Below, piece by piece: positions 7,635 to 16,211 of a DNA stretch of 45,920 nucleotides (position 1 is its first letter; the number at the start of each line of letters is the position of its first letter). The translations under genes were made by a program, and so were the position numbers. Under the pieces are notes generated by a model, which did not search any database, had not been told where the DNA came from, and worked only from the letters and a program-made list of their open reading frames with translations. This stretch comes from Bacteroidota bacterium (GTDB taxonomy: Bacteria > Bacteroidota > Bacteroidia > Chitinophagales > Chitinophagaceae): the NCBI GenBank assembly GCA_023409975.1, contig JAEYQO010000051.1:1-45920 (forward strand), given 5' to 3'.

Positions 7635-7889
7635 TTAGGATTTTGTTCGTTCGACGGCGTTTCCAAGCAGGGTCAGACGAATGGAAGTTTTAGCTGATTC
7701 ATTAAAGCGGATCAGCTTCATATCCTCCAGCTTTACCAGCATCGGCAGCAAATGCTCCCTGGGGCTGGAGAGTTCCTTACTAAGATTGGCTACAGGTACC
7801 GGTGGTCTTGGATTCCATGCCTGAGAGCTTAGTTCCTTAATCTTCCGGTATACGTCATTTACCGTTACCATGGTGTCTGCTATTTTCAT
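7635..7889 (-). CDS. Small conserved protein, possibly winged-helix fold
   Basis: An 84-residue cytoplasmic protein of unknown function. The pattern of short helices (VNDVYRKIKEL; REHLLPMLVKLEDMKLIRF) followed by a strand-like SIRLTLLG resembles a small winged-helix domain, such as those at the ends of DNA-binding regulators. No catalytic motif is seen. It converges on the helicase and shares its terminator. A more precise role cannot be read from the sequence. Confidence 0.7.
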   Translation of the reverse strand: MKIADTMVTVNDVYRKIKELSSQAWNPRPPVPVANLSKELSSPREHLLPMLVKLEDMKLIRFNESAKTSIRLTLLGNAVERTKS

Positions 7890-7927
7890 TGAAGATACAT
7901 TTTATGTGACCGAATATCAAATGCCCA

Positions 7928-8710
7928 TTAATGGGTATGATGCTCATGTAATTGCTCCTGTACGGCGGCCGTGGCCGGAACTGTTTTCCTGAGTCTGATG
8001 ACCTTCATTTTGTTTAGTAATAAAATGATGGGATATACAGGGTCCAGTTCATGCCAGCGATATCCGAAATTGACTGCCGAAGGACGTTTATGATGATTGT
8101 TATGATAAGATTCACCCAGCATCAGAAAGTCGACTGACAACAGATTTTCTGAAGTGTTCTTTACCTTAAAGTTGCGGTATCCCACTCTGTGCGCAAACCA
8201 ATTGATGATAGCACCATGGAACGGGCCCATGGTAATGATCACAGGCAGGAGGAGGTACCACCAGAAGCTAGGGGCGAACCATGCGAAGAAGGCGATATAG
8301 GCAGCCACCCAGGCCAAACGGGAAAGGGTGGAGCTTGCAAATTTGTCGAAGCTCTTCCACTCCGGCAGATTTTTCAGAAAACGTTCCTCAATAGGTACTC
8401 TTTCCTTGTAAATGTCCTGATAAATGTTCCGGGTTCTCCACATCATTGCGAAAATATTAGGGGAGAAATTAGGTGAGTGAGGATCTTTCTCAGTATCCGT
8501 ATAGGCATGATGCATTCTGTGCATGATAGCATAGGCCCTTGGACTCAGATAGGAGGAGCCCTGGGTGATATAGGCGAAAACAAAGAAAAAGCGCTCCCAG
8601 AACCGGCTCATTTCAAATGCGCCATGCGCAGCAAAACGATGCTGAAAGAACGTCTGAGAAAAAAGCGAAAGGTACCAGATGGCAACAAAAAAGATAATAA
8701 TAGCTAGCAT
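7928..8710 (-). CDS. Acyl-CoA/fatty acid desaturase (membrane di-iron)
   Basis: A 260-residue membrane desaturase of the stearoyl-CoA/acyl-lipid delta-9 type, which introduces a double bond into membrane fatty acids using O2. Histidine boxes are visible: HRFAAH (24-29), HRMHH (64-68) and HNNHH (203-207), with an additional WFAH at 171-174. Hydrophobic stretches surround residues 1-20, 41-60 and 130-160. The length fits the short bacterial forms without a fused cytochrome b5. The His-rich C-terminus (HEHHTH) is a small oddity. It is a single gene; the cold shock gene follows upstream on the same strand. Confidence 0.92.
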   Translation of the reverse strand: MLAIIIFFVAIWYLSLFSQTFFQHRFAAHGAFEMSRFWERFFFVFAYITQGSSYLSPRAYAIMHRMHHAYTDTEKDPHSPNFSPNIFAMMWRTRNIYQDIYKERVPIEERFLKNLPEWKSFDKFASSTLSRLAWVAAYIAFFAWFAPSFWWYLLLPVIITMGPFHGAIINWFAHRVGYRNFKVKNTSENLLSVDFLMLGESYHNNHHKRPSAVNFGYRWHELDPVYPIILLLNKMKVIRLRKTVPATAAVQEQLHEHHTH

Positions 8711-8865
8711 AAAAAAATTGAAGTGATAGTGGGAATTATGGGAACTTAATTCAAGAAAACTTTTAGTTTCCGACCGGCTGAAGGTACTTCATATTAAGTT
8801 AAAGAATTCATAAGGTGTATCAAGATATCTTAACCCATGCTAATGATACCTGAAGTTGATAACAT

Positions 8866-8892
8866 AAAAAAAGGTCCCGCAGAGGGGACCTT
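8866..8892 (-). terminator. Terminator of the cold shock gene
   Basis: The stem AAGGTCCC (8871-8878) pairs with GGGACCTT (8885-8892) around a 6-nt loop. The A-run 8866-8872 gives a U-run on the minus-strand transcript. Confidence 0.85.
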
Positions 8893-8914
8893 GGAAATAC
8901 TATATGATCGAAAA

Positions 8915-9106
8915 CTAGATAACTCTAACGTTAACGGCATTCAAGCCTTTCTTACCATTTTGTACTTCGTAGGATACGCGATCATTTTCACGGATCTCGT
9001 CGCGCAGACCAGAAACGTGAACGAAAACGTCCGGACCACCATTAGCTGGTGTGATGAAACCAAAACCCTTGGTGGAGTTGAAGAATTTTACTGTACCTTC
9101 TTGCAT
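8915..9106 (-). CDS. Cold shock domain protein (CspA family)
   Basis: A 63-residue nucleic acid-binding beta-barrel, acting as an RNA chaperone. RNP1 (KGFGFI, 13-18) and RNP2 (VFVHVS, 27-32) are present. I chose the ATG at 9106 (MQEGTVKFF) because it matches the family N-terminus; the longer frame to 9148 adds 14 unrelated residues. A TATCTTCG box (minus strand, about 9146-9139) would place the transcript start just upstream of a leader of about 30 nt. Confidence 0.95.
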   Translation of the reverse strand: MQEGTVKFFNSTKGFGFITPANGGPDVFVHVSGLRDEIRENDRVSYEVQNGKKGLNAVNVRVI

Positions 9107-9209
9107 TTTGTAAAGAAATAAAAAATTAATTAAAGATCGAAGATACATGAATATCGCTTATTCCGATCAATCTTAAAGAATTTTAACAAATGGTCATATG
9201 AAGCTGCCT

Positions 9210-10817
9210 CTAGTACTTCTGCAGCTTCTTACGAATCATGCTACCATCAATGAACGAGACCTGAATCAGGTAGAGCCCTTCTGGCAATTGTTCAAGGTTG
9301 GCACTCGCTGTTGTATTATTTACAGCTTGCCGGAACACGATGCGTCCCTGAAGATCTGTGACGACCAGGGTACTGAATTCACGGGTTGATCTAAGGTTTA
9401 CCCTGCTGCTGAACGGGTTTGGATAGATGTCAAAATTTGTCGTGATTTCAGGCGCCAGGGGAATTCCGGTTATTACACTTAAAATGGAATCTGCACGCCG
9501 GGCATTTGGTACACCGTGCCCGATCTGATTGTTTGGCGTAGCGGCAATATGTCCGCTTTGCTCTATGGCTGTAATGAGCTGAATATTAGTGGCCGTGGGG
9601 TGCTTCTGCTTAAGGCAGGCAGCAAGTCCTGAAATCATTGGTGTAGCAGACGAAGTGCCCCCATATTGCATGACCTGTATCGCGGCGTTACCGTTGATAG
9701 CCATAACGGGCATAGTTATTCCTGCGACGTCTGGTTTGAGTCTTCCGTCGTAGGTAGGTCCTCCGGAAGATATCTGATCATAGCTCAGGTTGAGCATTGC
9801 ACCACCGACACATAGCAGGCTATCTACATCGCAGGGGCTACAGATGGCTCCTGCCGTATTTCCTGCACCATTTACGATCAGCATGCCTTTTCGGGCCGCT
9901 ATCCTTGCTCCCTGTGCGACTATAGTCGTTTTACCATCCATATCCTGGAAATTGTAATCGACAACGCCGGAGTCAAAGTCGAGATATGAAACCGAAGCAC
10001 TCACCAGGTCGGCACCCATACTGTCCGCCCATTCGAGACCTGCGACATAATAGAATTCATCCTGATGGGTTTCCGTGTAATAGTCATCAGTAAGCGCCAC
10101 CGTGATCTTCGCATGGGGTGCCATTCCTACAAACACACCCGGCAGGTTTGCAACGACAATGGAAGTCACCATGGTACCATGATCGGAGGTATGGAATACA
10201 TTGTTCGTCCCCGACCAGTAGTCGCGTGAATCGATCAGGCGCTGGTTCTGATGAAGCGAGTCGAAGTAGTTATTATTATACATTCCCTGATACCCTGCAT
10301 CCAGGAAAGCGATCAGCACGTCTTTACCGGTATATCCCTGATCATGCAGATGTTCTATTTCGAAAGCGGAGTTCTGATCAGTTGCCAATCCGTAGTTGAA
10401 AGTCGAAGTAGTTTTCCGTCCGGGGGAGAACACGGTGCCGGTGGTCATTGGATGGAATTTCGCTGGGTGTTGGTTACGGGTTGCACTGGCAGATGTCACT
10501 TTCCAGTTTCGAGGAAGGCCGGAACGCAATTGCTCAGCATTCAGGTGAGTGGTTACAAGGGCAGCATTAAGCCATCTGGAGGTTCTCAGGATAGAGCACC
10601 CTTTATCAGTGAGCGCCTTCAGATAGTTTTTATCAACGGGTAGGTCAAGCTGATCCTGTTCAATACCTTGCGCATTACGATGTTCCATTGCCCTGGGACT
10701 AAGGGCAACTTCCTGTAAAGAAGCAGCGGGTTTGTCGGGAAAAAAGACATAAAAACGCTGCTGTGCTATACCCAGGGCCGGCACTAAGAGAAGTAAAAAG
10801 GAAAGAAGTTGTCGCAT
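9210..10817 (-). CDS. Secreted S8 subtilase with type IX secretion C-terminal sorting domain
   Basis: A 535-residue serine peptidase exported through the Sec signal (residues 1-19, cleavage after AQQ-type site) and then probably by the type IX system to the surface. The catalytic triad is visible: Asp173 (FLDAG), His213 (SDHGTMV) and Ser389 (GGTSSATP), with oxyanion Asn320 (NGAGN). The N-terminal 130 residues look like a propeptide or accessory domain. Residues about 455-535 form a Por-secretion tail: the NFDIYPNPFSS motif, then LVVTDLQGR, then a GLYLIQV strand and basic end. The short protein-specific Asp context (DAG rather than DTG/DSG) is also seen in other Bacteroidota subtilases. The gene stands alone. 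Confidence 0.92.
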   Translation of the reverse strand: MRQLLSFLLLLVPALGIAQQRFYVFFPDKPAASLQEVALSPRAMEHRNAQGIEQDQLDLPVDKNYLKALTDKGCSILRTSRWLNAALVTTHLNAEQLRSGLPRNWKVTSASATRNQHPAKFHPMTTGTVFSPGRKTTSTFNYGLATDQNSAFEIEHLHDQGYTGKDVLIAFLDAGYQGMYNNNYFDSLHQNQRLIDSRDYWSGTNNVFHTSDHGTMVTSIVVANLPGVFVGMAPHAKITVALTDDYYTETHQDEFYYVAGLEWADSMGADLVSASVSYLDFDSGVVDYNFQDMDGKTTIVAQGARIAARKGMLIVNGAGNTAGAICSPCDVDSLLCVGGAMLNLSYDQISSGGPTYDGRLKPDVAGITMPVMAINGNAAIQVMQYGGTSSATPMISGLAACLKQKHPTATNIQLITAIEQSGHIAATPNNQIGHGVPNARRADSILSVITGIPLAPEITTNFDIYPNPFSSRVNLRSTREFSTLVVTDLQGRIVFRQAVNNTTASANLEQLPEGLYLIQVSFIDGSMIRKKLQKY

Positions 10818-10917
10818 ATCGATAAAAATGTGCTACAATTTTATCATTATTTTGCCGGTTTTCGCTGCTGCTGCTGCGGGAAATAACACTCAGGTGACGC
10901 TTCCGGATGTACAGAAG

Positions 10918-11160
10918 TTAATTGGCCATCGTGCTGGTGTCGATAGAAGATGTATCCCGCGGCTGCTGGATATTAACACCTACCGTTGTATCACCATAAT
11001 AGACACCTGGTTTCAGGGGTTGGGTCACCCGTATTCTTGATGGGCCTGTATTGTCAGGACTTTCAGCAGAATTTGCGGGGTTTTCAGCGCCGTCGTTCGT
11101 GCACGAGCTGATGGTAAAACCCAATAGTGCCAGCACGATAAAGTAAAACCTTGATTTCAT
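10918..11160 (-). CDS. Small lipoprotein of unknown function
   Basis: An 80-residue protein with a lipoprotein signal (hydrophobic 5-17, lipobox ISSC with Cys20) and a low-complexity mature part rich in Asn, Ser, Thr, Asp and Pro. There is no domain. It is probably membrane-anchored and facing the periplasm or surface. It lies upstream of the subtilase on the same strand with a 100-nt gap, so co-transcription is possible. Confidence 0.7.
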   Translation of the reverse strand: MKSRFYFIVLALLGFTISSCTNDGAENPANSAESPDNTGPSRIRVTQPLKPGVYYGDTTVGVNIQQPRDTSSIDTSTMAN

Positions 11161-11211
11161 AGTTCCAGAATTAATCAGTTGAGGTTCAAAAATCGTTCCC
11201 TACAGACTGCG

Positions 11212-11697
11212 TTATCCTGCCCTGGACTGCAGGTTCTCATTATCAGGAACTTTTGCAGATTCCTCATGCTGCTGAGGTGCTTTATGTCTTTTAGAGAACC
11301 TTGGACGGATAGGTGGTTTCACTTCTCCAGCCTGCACCTGCCAGTAGCCCCAGACTTTTTTCTCCGTCCCTTTTTTCAGGTCAATCGCCACTTTTTCGGC
11401 CAGGAACCAGCCGAGCTGATAGCCAAATTCGCGGTTAGTGGTATTGATCCGCGCGACTGCCAGTTCATCCATACACAGAATGAGGACTTTTTTCAGAACG
11501 GGTTTGGTAGCGGGCTGCGGACCACGGAGGAGTTGGATCAGATCCGCACAGCAATTGTCGAGGATTTCGCTCACTGTTTCCCGCTCCCGGACGTCAGTAA
11601 AAATCACATCGGGTAAGATTTCGCGAAACGTTTGGTACTTGTCCACGTTGCGGAACTTCTCCAGGGTGGTCAGTACTTGCTGTTTTCTGAGTTTCAC
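11212..11697 (-). CDS. Conserved hypothetical protein
   Basis: A 161-residue cytoplasmic protein of a family I do not recognise with certainty. A helical N-terminal part (MKLRKQQVLTTLEKFR, then a RERETVSEILDNCCADL helix) leads to a strand-helix unit (TNREFGYQLGWFLAEKVAIDL). The last 35 residues are basic and disordered (RPRFSKRHKAPQQ). It has no signal peptide, membrane segment or catalytic motif. It is a stand-alone gene divergent from the M1 aminopeptidase. Confidence 0.7.
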   Translation of the reverse strand: MKLRKQQVLTTLEKFRNVDKYQTFREILPDVIFTDVRERETVSEILDNCCADLIQLLRGPQPATKPVLKKVLILCMDELAVARINTTNREFGYQLGWFLAEKVAIDLKKGTEKKVWGYWQVQAGEVKPPIRPRFSKRHKAPQQHEESAKVPDNENLQSRAG

Positions 11698-11790
11698 GAT
11701 TTTATTCTTTCTTTTTTTATACCTGTAAACGGGGGATATAAGGTGCTTGCTTTTGGGTTACTTTAGCAACTGAACCAGGGACAAATTTCT

Positions 11791-14403
11791 ATGAAAAACA
11801 GGCTCATTGCAAGTTTACAATTGTTTACCTTTCTAGTGCTCTCTTCCTGCGGCGGCAGCAGAAAGACTGCTGTGATCGAAGAGCATATCTTAATGGAACC
11901 TGTGGTGGTCAGCGCGAAAAACAACCCACTCGATATTTACCGTGTTTCTGACAGCCGTCCCTGGGATATCTTTCATACCAGCATCGCCCTTCACTTCGAT
12001 CTTCCGGGCCGTACTGCCAATGGCCGGGTCCGGATAAAACTTCACCCCTATTTCTATCCCAGCGACAGTATCGTGCTGGATGCCAAAACAATGGCCATCG
12101 ATACCGTGGCACTGATTAGCCCTTTCGGAAAACAGGCACTCGCCTTTACCCATTCGGATGAGCTACTCCGGATAAAACTGGATAAAACTTATACCAGGTT
12201 CGATACAGCGGAGCTCTTCATCAGTTACCGGTCCATGCCATACCAGACGATCAGTGGTGGAAGCGCTGCCATACGAGACGACAGGGGACTTTACTTCATT
12301 AATACGAATAATGAGGTGTCTGGTAAGCCCGTGCAAATCTGGACCCAGGGTGAGACGGAAGCCAATTCCCATTGGTTCCCCACATTTGACCAGCCCAATG
12401 AGCGATTTACAGTCGATCTGCAGATTACCATTCCGGACACCTTTACCTCATTAAGCAATGGAGAACTGGTGCAAAGCCGACCTGCGGGGGAAGGTCTGAG
12501 AACCGATTACTGGAACATGCCCGATCCAATTCAGCCATATGCGGTGATGATGGCCATCGGGAAATTCAGTGTGGTGAAAGACGTATCCTGGAATGGGAAA
12601 GAAGTGAGCTACTATGTCGAGCAGGAGTACGCGCCCTATGCCAGAAAGATCTTTAACAATACGCCAGAGATGATCGATTATTTCTCCGGAATTACAGGAG
12701 TTCCCTATCCATGGAATAAATACAGCCAGGTGATCGTTCGCGACTATGTTTCCGGAGCGATGGAGAATACTACTGCCAGCCTGTTTGGAGAGTTCATGAA
12801 TCAGAACTTCAGAGAGATTTCTGATAAGAATTATGAGGACATCGTTTCGCATGAACTCTTTCACCAGTGGTTTGGTAATTATGTTACGACAGAATCCTGG
12901 ACGCACCTGACCGTCAATGAATCGTTTGCAAACTATGGTGAGCAGCTTTGGCGCAACCATAAGTATGGTCCTGTTTCAAGAGATGAGCTGGCGCTTTATG
13001 ACCTTAACCTTTACCTGAACCAGACCCGTCAGAACGATGAGCCACTGGTGAGGTTCCACTATCATGCCCATGAAGACATGTTTGACCGGATCAGCTATCA
13101 AAAGGGTGGGGCTATCCTTCGGTATCTGCACGGATTGATCGGGGACAGTGCTTTCTACCGGGCTATGAATCTTTACCTGAGGAATAATGCACTCCAGGCT
13201 GCAGAAGCTACGCATTGGCGTCTGGCAGTTGAGGAGGCTACGGGTCAGGACTGGAACTGGTTTTTTAATCAATGGTATCTCAGAGGAGGGCATCCGATCC
13301 TCGAACTGATACATCATTACGATGACGAAGCTCAGGTGTTGACTGTGCAGGTGACACAATCACCCTCAGACAGTCTGCGGTCCTACCGGCTACCGCTTCG
13401 GGCAGCACTGATTACTGATGAGGAATACAAAGAGCTGGACTGGTTGGTGGATCAAAAGCATCAAACCTTTGAATATCGTTATCTGAATGGGAAAAGGCCG
13501 GTTTTTGTACCGGATACGGAGCACTGGCTGCCAGGCAGAATTATTGAAAGGAAAGGATTGGAAAGCTGGTTGCTGCAACTGTCGGGTGCCAAGAGTTACA
13601 TTAGCAGGCACCGGGCTGTGGGTGCGGCGTTCAGCAGCCGGAAAGACAGCCTGGCCCCGGCAGTGTTCAGGGCGGCTCTAAGAGACACGATGGGAGGAAT
13701 CAGGGCATATGCGGCTTCCTTATTGAAGAAAGTTGACAAAGATGTTTACGCTCCGGTTTTCACAGGCGACTTGAGGATGATGGCAGTTTCAGATGCGGAT
13801 CACCGGGCACGGGCCTCGGCCTTCGAGGTGCTGGGAGTCTGGAAAGTAGCAGCCGCAAAACCAGAAATAATGAATGCCACTGCAGACCTTTCCTATATGG
13901 TGGCCGGGGCGGCACTGGGTTCCGTTCATGCACTGGATGCCGACACCGCCTACCTTATTGCAAGGCAGGTGCTGGAGCAGGATGCCAGAGCTGAACTGCA
14001 GTCAGCCGCCTGGAAGATACTGGCCTCGAAAGGATTGTCGGATGATATTAGTTATTTTGAAGAGGTGGCGAATCGAACTTATGGTACCAGAAAGGTAGCA
14101 CTGGCGGGCTATCTTTATGAATACTATTTGAACACCGATGACACAGCCGGTGCCAGACGAACCGCTGCTCTGATAGAGCAAATGGCAGCCAATGAAAGCA
14201 TTAAACCCTACCGTTATGGGATAGGCTCCAACCTGATCAGTCTGAGGAAAGAATTACAGCACCGTCAGAAAGAAACCAGAGATGCGGCAACAAAACGTGT
14301 GATAGAGGCGAAGCAGACACTTCTCGACGAATATATAGAGCGCCTCCTCCAGTCTGAGACAGATTCCGGAAACCTTCGCCAGTATCGTGAATTGGGTGGA
14401 TAG
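11791..14403 (+). CDS. M1-family zinc aminopeptidase, lipoprotein
   Basis: An 870-residue peptidase removing N-terminal residues from peptides. The signal ends in a lipobox (LSSC, Cys20), so it is lipid-anchored outside the cytoplasm. Family hallmarks are present: the exopeptidase motif GAMEN (322-326) and the zinc site HELFH (354-358) with the third ligand Glu377 nineteen residues later (TVNES). Residues about 40-220 form the N-terminal beta domain. Beyond about 590 there is a long helical, HEAT/armadillo-like C-terminal region. The gene is single, with no clear terminator; a dispersed repeat lies about 100 nt downstream. Confidence 0.93.
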   Translation: MKNRLIASLQLFTFLVLSSCGGSRKTAVIEEHILMEPVVVSAKNNPLDIYRVSDSRPWDIFHTSIALHFDLPGRTANGRVRIKLHPYFYPSDSIVLDAKTMAIDTVALISPFGKQALAFTHSDELLRIKLDKTYTRFDTAELFISYRSMPYQTISGGSAAIRDDRGLYFINTNNEVSGKPVQIWTQGETEANSHWFPTFDQPNERFTVDLQITIPDTFTSLSNGELVQSRPAGEGLRTDYWNMPDPIQPYAVMMAIGKFSVVKDVSWNGKEVSYYVEQEYAPYARKIFNNTPEMIDYFSGITGVPYPWNKYSQVIVRDYVSGAMENTTASLFGEFMNQNFREISDKNYEDIVSHELFHQWFGNYVTTESWTHLTVNESFANYGEQLWRNHKYGPVSRDELALYDLNLYLNQTRQNDEPLVRFHYHAHEDMFDRISYQKGGAILRYLHGLIGDSAFYRAMNLYLRNNALQAAEATHWRLAVEEATGQDWNWFFNQWYLRGGHPILELIHHYDDEAQVLTVQVTQSPSDSLRSYRLPLRAALITDEEYKELDWLVDQKHQTFEYRYLNGKRPVFVPDTEHWLPGRIIERKGLESWLLQLSGAKSYISRHRAVGAAFSSRKDSLAPAVFRAALRDTMGGIRAYAASLLKKVDKDVYAPVFTGDLRMMAVSDADHRARASAFEVLGVWKVAAAKPEIMNATADLSYMVAGAALGSVHALDADTAYLIARQVLEQDARAELQSAAWKILASKGLSDDISYFEEVANRTYGTRKVALAGYLYEYYLNTDDTAGARRTAALIEQMAANESIKPYRYGIGSNLISLRKELQHRQKETRDAATKRVIEAKQTLLDEYIERLLQSETDSGNLRQYRELGG

Positions 14404-14504
14404 ACTTTCAGATTGGCCAATGGCCGTTAGCTCGTTCTTCCCCTGGCCGCTCCCGGAAATCCACCTGAATATTGTTTTCAAGTAAGGTTTATACGGTGTT
14501 TGAC

Positions 14505-14623
14505 TGACACCATAGGAAACCAGTACGACGTATGTACGACACCGTTCCCTCGTCTTATGCAACTTAGTTGGAACCTACAGGGAACCTACAAGGAAGGTAC
14601 AAGGAACCTTGAAGGGCTTTGGC
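14505..14623 (+). repeat. Dispersed intergenic repeat, copy A
   Basis: The same sequence family occurs at 45654-45784. An exact 19-nt core (14527-14545, GACGTATGTACGACACCGT) is followed by a diverged stretch ending TTAGTTGG. Short internal repeats of the ACCTACAAGGAAGGT type come next, and the copy ends GAAGGGCT. No coding frame fits. The whole 277-nt gap 14404-14680 holds nothing else I can identify. Confidence 0.85.
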
Positions 14624-14680
14624 TGGTTCTGGGTTGTTGGTTGACTGATAATCTGTAGTGACTAACAACCTCACCTCTAT

Positions 14681-15082
14681 TTACGCTGCCTCCTGCCGCC
14701 TGTTCGGATCTCCGGGAATATCAGGATTCATCCGTGTGCGCTGGATATCGCTCTCCCAATCGTTGTAATCGATCACAGACAGTTTCACCTGTTCGTACTG
14801 CATGTAGCGGATCGAAAGGATGTTGGGATCAACCACCAGTTGCTCCTGTGTGATGGTGTTGATGGTGTCAAGATCAATTTCGATGATCGGGTGTAACTCC
14901 TGCTCATTGATAAAATACCTGCTGAAAGATGAGGTATTGATCATATTTCGTGCAAAGAATAAACGCTTTCCGGTCAGGATCAGACGCCCGTGTTCTGTAA
15001 CGCCATCCTCCTTGATCCACATTGCTGGTTCATTCCTAACTACACCTTCCTGTTTCAGTATATCACGCAAACTCTTTTCCAT
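14681..15082 (-). CDS. Conserved hypothetical protein, GRAM/PH-like
   Basis: A 133-residue cytoplasmic protein. The pattern of a strand-rich region (GRLILTGKRLFFARN, then IIEIDLDTINTI) resembles GRAM/bacterial PH domains, in which such strands describe lipid or protein binding modules. The acidic/Arg-rich end looks disordered. The frame extends to a TTG at 15115 that overlaps the stop of the EamA gene; I prefer the ATG at 15082. The closeness to the EamA gene (26 nt, same strand) suggests one operon. Confidence 0.7.
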   Translation of the reverse strand: MEKSLRDILKQEGVVRNEPAMWIKEDGVTEHGRLILTGKRLFFARNMINTSSFSRYFINEQELHPIIEIDLDTINTITQEQLVVDPNILSIRYMQYEQVKLSVIDYNDWESDIQRTRMNPDIPGDPNRRQEAA

Positions 15083-15107
15083 AACCTTGGTTTTTTCGTT
15101 TTTAACA

Positions 15108-16061
15108 CTATTCAATGCCGCCTTTTTCTTTGATGTATCCCGGTGAAGCCTTGCCCGGCCTGAGCACCCTTAACATCTGTAACAGCACTGAAACCAATAT
15201 CAAAGCCATGCCAGCGTAGAAGCTCCAGCGTAGTTCCTGATTCTCCTGGAAGAACAGAAAAGCCAGCAGTATGCCATAGAGAGGTTCAAGGTTTACACTC
15301 AGAGTAGCCGTAAAAGAGCTTATGTGTTTCAGGGCATTCAGTGCGAGCGACTGCGCCCATACGGTACAGCACAGGCTCAGGATCACGAGCCACAAAAGAT
15401 CGCTCCAGTTAGGGAGGAACCGTGTATCAGATGAATAGGCAAATTGCAGTGGTAGAAGCATACATAGCAGAAGCCAGCCCGTTCCCATTTCATAGAAAAC
15501 CATGGTACGGGCGGGGTACTTGCTGGCGATGGTCTTATTCAACACAGTGAAAATGGCACTGAGGATGGCGGCTACAACGCCTGCGAGAATACCTAACCCG
15601 CGATTGGGTAGGGGATCGTCAAAAACGACACCGGATAGCTTTTGTTCCAGCTCTGGTATGAGGTACATGATAAATACACCCAGCAGCGCCATGGCACCGA
15701 TACCCAACTCGCCGGCATCAGGCTTTTTCTTATAAGCCCAGGACTCTGAAAGAGTTGTGAAGATGCTCGCTGTAGAAAGACAGATCAGCGCGATGGACGC
15801 ATTGGCCAGCTTGATAGAACCATAAAATGCTACCCAGTGGAGCGCCATAAGGCAACCTACAAGCGTAAGACGCTTCAGGTCTTTGGTTTCCACCGGCACC
15901 CACTGCTTTCTCCAGAAAAGGATGATGGCCATAAAAGCTGCGGTTAGTAACATCCGGTACCAGACCAGTACTGGTGCATCGAGGGTGATCGCCCGGCCGA
16001 GGACCCCGGTGAACCCCCAGAGCAGCACCGCAAGGTGCATTTGTAGCAATGCCTTTTTCAT
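15108..16061 (-). CDS. EamA/DMT-family transporter
   Basis: A 317-residue inner membrane protein with about ten hydrophobic segments arranged as two EamA repeats of five helices (roughly residues 5-140 and 155-300). It belongs to the drug/metabolite transporter superfamily, which exports or imports amino acids, nucleosides or other small molecules; the substrate cannot be told from sequence. It has a complete promoter (TTG-N19-TAAGTTTG) on the minus strand and is divergent from arginine decarboxylase. The GRAM-like gene follows directly. Confidence 0.88.
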   Translation of the reverse strand: MKKALLQMHLAVLLWGFTGVLGRAITLDAPVLVWYRMLLTAAFMAIILFWRKQWVPVETKDLKRLTLVGCLMALHWVAFYGSIKLANASIALICLSTASIFTTLSESWAYKKKPDAGELGIGAMALLGVFIMYLIPELEQKLSGVVFDDPLPNRGLGILAGVVAAILSAIFTVLNKTIASKYPARTMVFYEMGTGWLLLCMLLPLQFAYSSDTRFLPNWSDLLWLVILSLCCTVWAQSLALNALKHISSFTATLSVNLEPLYGILLAFLFFQENQELRWSFYAGMALILVSVLLQMLRVLRPGKASPGYIKEKGGIE

Positions 16062-16074
16062 ATTTTCCGCTGCA

Positions 16075-16104
16075 CAAACTTACCCGAATTCAGTGTCGCT
16101 TCAA
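16075..16104 (-). promoter_or_regulatory. Promoter of the EamA gene
   Basis: On the minus strand a TTG (16104-16102) is followed after exactly 19 nt by TAAGTTTG (16082-16075). This is a full Bacteroidota-type promoter 13 nt ahead of the ATG. Confidence 0.7.
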
Positions 16105-16149
16105 TTCTATGGCAACATAAAAAAAACTCGTTGCTACTATGTAAATAAT

Positions 16150-16157
16150 TAACTTTG
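16150..16157 (+). promoter_or_regulatory. TAnnTTTG box of arginine decarboxylase
   Basis: TAACTTTG lies 54 nt before the ATG. A TTG at 16131-16133 is 16 nt upstream, a little closer than the usual 19. Confidence 0.5.
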
Positions 16158-16211
16158 TTTGCTAAATATTACGGCATCTATCATTGACTTTTTTCCAGCG
16201 CTGAGAGATTA

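Noticed and set aside
9210..10817. Inactive subtilase because of DAG instead of DTG/DSG
   Set aside because: The Asp, His, Asn and Ser positions are all present and this variation around Asp is tolerated in related peptidases.
14404..14680. tRNA or structured RNA after the aminopeptidase gene
   Set aside because: No cloverleaf or long stem could be drawn; the sequence is explained by the dispersed repeat.
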